Below, in pieces: positions 58,727 to 64,000 of a stretch of 64,000 nucleotides of DNA. The DNA is from Halichoerus grypus (lineage: Eukaryota > Chordata > Mammalia > Carnivora > Phocidae): contig NC_135714.1 in assembly GCF_964656455.1 (NCBI RefSeq), forward strand, positions 165,990,243 to 166,054,242. Direction: 5' to 3'. Under the pieces are notes generated by a model. It was not told the DNA's origin, ran no database searches, and saw only the letters and a list, made by a program, of their open reading frames with translations. Within the stretch, counting starts at the first letter, position 1. Each line of letters starts with the position of its first letter. Made by a program: the position numbers and the translations under genes.

Positions 58727-61700
58727 CGGCAGCCCCACATTTGCATGGAAGTCTAAGAGCTAGCGTTCTAACTCGAAGAAACTACACAGTAGAGAAACCG
58801 TGCTTTAGCTACCGTCGACCTCTCTGTGGGCGAAGCAGTTTAGGGTGTACTGTGGCTGAGAGCCTGGGGACATTTTCCATTTTGTAAAATCGGGGGAGAG
58901 ACAGGCCGGTACAGAAGGCAGCTCTCAACTCACATCATGGTTATGGGGCTAGTACCGTTGCCCTGGGTGTGTGTGCAGGCTGAAAGACAGCCACCTAACT
59001 CAAAGGAAAAACACGGTAGAGAATCCGTGCTTCAGCTCAAACAGCCGCTCCTGAGGGTGGAAGCATTTGGTTGTGTGCGTGCATGAGAGGACTGCAAGGG
59101 AGTCCAAAGTTTCTGCGAGTGAGACTCAGGCCCCAGCAAAAGGCAGAAGACGACTCCCCGTGTGTTTCATTTAGCTAGCACTGCGGCCCTACTTTTGCAT
59201 GGAAATCTAATCGCTAGCGTTCTCCCTGGAAGAAACAACACGGTAGAGAAACCGTGCTTTAGCTACCATCCACCTCTCTGAGGGAGGAAGCACTTTCCAG
59301 GCTACCGTGGGTGAGAGCCTGAGGAACGGGTTCCTTACGTGAAACCGAGGGAGAAGGAGTCCGGGCCAGAAGGCTCCTCTCGACTCAGCTCTTGTTACCT
59401 GAAGCTAACACTTCGGCTCCATGTGTGCATAGGAATGCTAAGGGCTCCACACTGATTTGGCAGAAAGAAGCCGCTCAAGAAGCCCAGCTTCAGCTCGTTC
59501 GCCTCTCCACAGGGTGGCAGCATTTTCAAGTCTGCTTGAGTGCAAACCTGGGGAAGGAGTCCCAGCCGAATTCGGAGGGAGAAATAAGCATGGGCAGAAG
59601 GCCCCTATGGACTCAACTCTTGTTTCGGGAAACTAGATCGGCTCTCCCGTGTGTGCGTGGAGTCCTCAGTGCCATCCACGCAACGCAAAGGAACAAAACT
59701 GTAGAGAACCCGTGCCTCAGCAAAGATCGCCCTTCCTGAGCGTGCACTTCATCTGTTGTGTGTTTTTGTGAAAGCATGAGAAATGGAACCTAAACGTAAC
59801 TCGGAGTGAGAAGCAGGCCTGGAAGGAAGGCTGCTGTCGACTCACCTCTTGTTTGAGGAGATTAGCACTGCTGTACCCTGTGTGCCTGGATGCCTAGTTC
59901 CCAGGCTACTAACACCAAGAATCAATCCTCTCGAGTGACTGCGCTTGAGTTAACATTGCCGTTCCTGAAGCAGGAGGAATTTGACCCTGCTCGTGTACGA
60001 GAGACCGGGGAAAGGGTCCCAGACGTGAAATGGAGTGAGAAACAGGCCGGTGCGGAAGGCAGCTCTCAAGTCACCTCTGGTTGATGAGGCTAGTGCCCTT
60101 GCCCCGGGGGTGCCTGCAGGCCTAAAGCCAACCACCTAACTCAAAGGAACAACTCTGTAGGGAATTCCTGCTTCGGCTAAAAGAGCCATGCCTCAGGGTG
60201 GACGCATTTTGCTGTGTGCATGCGTGAGCGCACTGCAAGTGAGTCCAAAAGCATTTTCCTTGTGAGACCCAGGCCCCGGAAGAAGCCAGAACACGACTCC
60301 CCACTTGCTCCATGAAGCTAGGACTGCGGCCCCACTTTTGCATGGAAGTCTAACAGCTAGCTTTCTAACTCGGAGAAACAACACTGTAGAGAAACCGTGC
60401 TTTAGCTACCGTCGACCTCTCTGTGGGCGAAGCAGTTTAGGGTGTACTGTGGCTGAGAGCCTGGGGACGGTTTCCATTTCATCATATCGGGGGAGAGACA
60501 GGCTGGCACATAAGGCAGATCTGAACTCACTACATGGTTATGGGGCTAGTTCCGTTGCCCCGTGGGTGTGTGCAGGCTTAAACACAGCCACCTAACTCGA
60601 AGGAAAAACTCGGTAGAGAGCCTGTGCTGCAGGTAAAAGAGCTGCTCCTGAGGGTGCAAGCATTTTGTTGTGTGCGTGCGTGAGAGCACTGCAAGGGAGT
60701 CCAAAGCTTTTTGCGAGTGAGACTCAGGCCCCAGCGAAAGGCAGAACACGACTCCCCATGTGTTTCATCACGCTAGCACGGCAGCCCCACTTTTGCATGG
60801 AAGTCTAATAGCTAGCGTTCTAACTCGAAGAAACAACACTGTAGAGAAGCCGTGCTTTAGCTACCGTCGACCTCTGTGTGGGCGAAGCAGTTTAGGGTGT
60901 ACTGTGGCTGAGAGCCCTGGGACGGTTTCAATATCGTAATATCGGGGAGAGACAGGCCGGTACAGAAGGCAGCTCTCAAATCACATCATGGTTATGGGGC
61001 TAGTACCATTGCCCAGGGTGTGTGTGCAGGCTTAAACACAGCCACCTAACTCGAAGGAAAAACTCGGTTGAGAGCCTGTGCTGCAGGTAAAACAGCTGCT
61101 CCTGAGGGTGGCAGCATTTTGTCGTGTGCGTGCGTGAGAGCACTGCAAGGGAGTCCAGACCCATTTTCCGTGTGGGACTCAGGCCCCGGCAGAAGACAGA
61201 ACACGACTCCCCACTTGTTTCATGAAGCTAGCACTGCGGCCCCACTTTTGCATGGAAGTCTAATAGCAAGCGTTCTTTATTATTATTATTATTAAATGTT
61301 TTTATTGTTATGTTAATCCCCATACATTACATCATTAGTTTTAGATATAGTGTTCCATGATTCATTGTTTGTGCATATCACCCAGTGCTCCATGCAGATC
61401 GTGCCCTGCTCAATACCCATCACCAGGCTAACCCATCCTCCCACCCCCCTCCCCTCTAGAACCCTCAGTTTGTTTTTCAGAGTCCATCGTCTCTCATGGT
61501 TCTTTTCCCCCTCCGATTTTCCCCCCTTCATTCTTCCCCTCCTGCTACATTCTTCTTCTTCTTTTTTTCTTTCTTAACATATATTGCATTATTTGTTTCA
61601 GAGGTACAGATCTGAGATTCAACAGTCTTGCACAATTCACAGCGCTTACCAGAACACATACCCTCCCCAGTGTCCAACACCCAGTGACCCCATCCCTCCC

Positions 61701-61886
61701 ACCCCAGCCCCCACTCCAGCAACCCTCAGTTTGTTTCCTGAGATTAAGAATTCCTCATATCAGTGAGGTCATATGATACATGTCTTTCTCTGTTTGACTT
61801 ATTTCGCTCAGCATGATACCCTCCAGTTCCATCCACGTCGTTGCAGAGGGCAAGATCTCATTCCTTTTGATGGCTGCATAATATTC

Positions 61887-61917
<31 letters not shown>

Positions 61918-64000
61918 CCCCCTCTTCTTTATCCATTCATCTGTTGGTGGACATCTTGGCTCTTTCCACAGTTTGGCTATTGTGGACATTAATAGCAAGC
62001 GTTCTAACTCGGAGAAACAACACTGAAGAGAAACCGTGCTTTAGCTACCGACGACCTCTGTGTGGGAGGAAGCAGTTTAGGGTGTACGGTGGGTGAGAGC
62101 CTGGGGACGGGTTCCGTTTCCTAAAATCGAGGGAGAGACAGCCCGGAGAGAAGGCAGCTCTCAACTCACACCATGGTTATGGGGCTAGTACCGTTGCCCC
62201 GGGTGTGTGTGCAGGCTTCATGAAAACCGCCTAACTCGAAGGAAAAACTCGCTGGAGAATCCATGCTTCAGCTAAAAGAGCCGCTCTTGAAGGTGGAAGC
62301 ATTCTGTTGTGTGCGTGCATGAGAGCCCTGCAAGGGAGTCCAAAGCTTTTTGTGAGTGAGCCTCAGGCCCCAGCAGAAGGCAGAACACGACTCCCCATGT
62401 GTTTCATCACGCTAGCACGGCAGCCCCACTTTTGCATGGAAGTCTAACAGCTAGTGTTCTAACTCGAAGAAACAACACTGTAGAGAAACCCTGCTTTAGC
62501 TACCGTCGACCTCTAGATGGAGGAAGTATTACACGGAGTACCGTGGCTGACAGCCTGGGGAACGGGTTCCATACGTGAAACCAAGGGAGAAATAGGTCCG
62601 GGCAGAAGGCACCTCTGGACTCAGCTCTTGCTACCTGAAGCTAACACTACTGCTCCATGTGTGCTTGGAATGCTATGTGCTCGACACTGACTGGGAAGAA
62701 ACAAGCCTGTCAAGAATCCCAGGTGCAGCTCATTCGCCTACCAGACTACTAACACCAAGAATCAATGCTGTAGCTTTACTGCGCTTTAGCTAACATTGCA
62801 GTTCCTGAAGCCGCAGGAGTTGTATAGTGTTCGTGTATGAGAGACCGGGGAAAGGGTCCCATACGTGAAATGGAGTGAGAAACAGGCCGGTGCGGAAGGC
62901 AGCTCTCAACTCACCTCTTGTTTATGAGGCCAGTACCCTTGCCCCGTGTGTTCCTGCAGGCCATAAGCCAACCGCCTAACTCAAAGGAACAACTCTGTAG
63001 AGAATTCCTGCTTCGGCTAAAAGAGCCATGCCTCAGGGTGGACGCATTGTGTGGTGTGCATGCGGGAGTGCACAGCAAGTGAGTCCAAAAGCATTTTCCT
63101 TGTGAGACCCAGGCCCCAGAAGAAGCCAGAACACGACTCCCCACTTGCTCCATGAATCTAATACTGCGGCCCCACTTTTGCATGGAAGTCTGATAGTTAG
63201 CTTTCTAAGTCGAAGAAACAACACTGTAGAGAAACCGTGCTTTAGCTACCGTCGACCTCTCTGAGGGCGAAGCAGTTTAGGGTGTACCGAGGTTGGGAGC
63301 CCTGGGACGGTTTCAATACCATAATATCGGTGGAGGGACAGGCCGGCACAGAAGGCAGCTCTCAACTCACATCATGGTTATGGGGCTACTACCGTTGCCC
63401 AGGGTGTGTGTGCAGGCTTAAACACAGCCACCTAACTCGAAGGAAAAACTCGGTAGAGAGCCTGTGCTGCAGGTAAAACAGCTGCTCCTGAGGGTGGAAG
63501 CATTTTGTTGTGTGCGTGCGTGAGAGCACTGCAAGGGAGTCCAAAGCTTTCTGCGAGTGAGACTCAAGCCCCAGCGAAAGGCAGAACACCACTCCCCATG
63601 TGTTTCATCAAGCTAGCACGGCAGCGCCACTTTTCAGGGAAGTCTAATAGCTAGCGTTCTAAGTCGAAGAAACAACACTGTAGAGAAGCCGTGCTTTAGC
63701 TACCGTCGACCTCTGTGTGGGCGAAGCAGTTTAGGGTGTACTGTGGCTGGCAGCCTGGGGACGGTTTCCATTTCGGAATATAGGGGGAGAGACAGTCCGG
63801 TACAGAAGGCAGCTCTCAACTCACTACATGCTTAAGGGGCTAGTTCCGTTGCCCCGTGGGTGTGTGCAGGCTTAAAGACAGCCACTTAACTCGAAGGAAA
63901 AACTCGGTAGGGAATCCGAGCTGCAGGTAAAACAGCTGCTCCTAAGGGTGGAAGCCTTTTGTTGTGTGCGTGCGTGAGAGCACTGCAAGGGAGTCCAAAG
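58727..64000 (+). repeat. Higher-order unit 12, truncated by window end, (TA)13
   Basis: The first 5274 bp of an expected 5346-bp copy are present; the window ends inside subunit 20. The right half closely matches unit 11. It carries the CTCTCGAG variant at 59932 and a private C in CATTCTGTTG (~62303). No gene is seen. Confidence 0.95.
61277..61989 (-). mobile_element. LINE-1 3' end, unit 12 (713 bp)
   Basis: Same insertion, with TA tract 61892-61917 (n = 13), matching unit 11. Confidence 0.96.

Larger units (their letters stand above)
1..64000. repeat. Head-to-tail macrosatellite array of a 5.34-kb higher-order unit
   Basis: The same ~5.34-kb sequence repeats twelve times in one orientation, with successive periods of 5338, 5340, 5336, 5342, 5338, 5338, 5338, 5338, 5336, 5336 and 5346 bp. 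Unit starts were checked at the motif CGGCAGCCCCACAT (CGGCAGCCCCACATG in units 5 and 6). To convert a unit-1 coordinate x to another unit, use S + x - 1 when x is 3183 or less; beyond that also add 2(n - 9), where n is that unit's TA count (9,10,8,11,9,9,9,9,8,8,13,13 for units 1-12). No single-copy sequence interrupts the array. No rRNA, tRNA or spliced gene structure is recognisable. The unit boundary is arbitrary because the array is circularly permutable. It resembles mammalian macrosatellites in unit size, but I do not recognise it as a named family. Confidence 0.97.

Noticed and set aside
1..64000. CRISPR array or bacterial system
   Set aside because: Period, monomer size, L1 with target duplication and AATAAA are mammalian. 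There are no short repeats with unique spacers and no cas-like genes.
1..64000. Assembly artefact duplicating one unit
   Set aside because: Units differ in TA count and in private and shared substitutions, so they are not one copied consensus. Exact copy number still depends on read support.

Overview
The window is one uninterrupted head-to-tail tandem array. It holds eleven complete copies and a twelfth copy cut by the window edge of a ~5.34-kb unit. Taking the unit phase at base 1, the units start at 1, 5339, 10679, 16015, 21357, 26695, 32033, 37371, 42709, 48045, 53381 and 58727. I see no unique flanking DNA, no inverted unit and no convincing gene. Both ends lie inside the array, so its true size exceeds 64 kb and its chromosomal position cannot be told. 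This is a macrosatellite-type, higher-order satellite array.

Each unit carries a 5'-truncated LINE-1 3' end of about 0.7 kb on the minus strand. It contains the ORF2 C-terminus, a 3' UTR with G-rich purine tracts, an AATAAA signal and an (AAT)-rich tail. From memory, the 3' UTR resembles that of carnivoran L1s, especially dog-like carnivores (Caniformia). The host is therefore a mammal, probably a caniform carnivoran; the species cannot be named from this window.

The rest of the unit is built from 20 diverged subunits of about 222-232 bp. Most alternate between two types, A and B, giving a ~455-bp A+B repeat. More diverged types (A', C, D, E, B') mark the start of two larger blocks. Block 1 (subunits 3-13, 2508 bp without the L1) reads A'-C-D-E-B'-A-B-A-B-A-B. 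Block 2 (subunits 14-20 plus 1-2 of the next unit, 2109 bp) reads A'-(C/E fusion)-B'-A-B-A-B-A-B. Block 2 is the same block with about 397 bp removed. The inferred history is: a ~227-bp monomer, an A/B dimer, an ~2.5-kb block, duplication of that block, a deletion in one half and an L1 insertion in the other, then amplification of the 5.3-kb unit.

The amplification looks recent. The 11 measurable periods are 5336-5346 bp, and every length difference equals the change in one (TA)n tract inside the L1 (n = 8-13). Outside it, each unit is exactly 5320 bp. Sparse substitutions are shared mainly by neighbouring units, as expected for unequal exchange or gene conversion. A few are shared by distant units.

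Short open frames recur once per unit but look like chance frames in repeat DNA. The only recognisable protein-coding ancestry is the dead L1 ORF2 tail. Possible non-coding functions (a CTCF-like core once per unit, antisense G-quadruplex tracts, a near-CENP-B motif) are candidates only.
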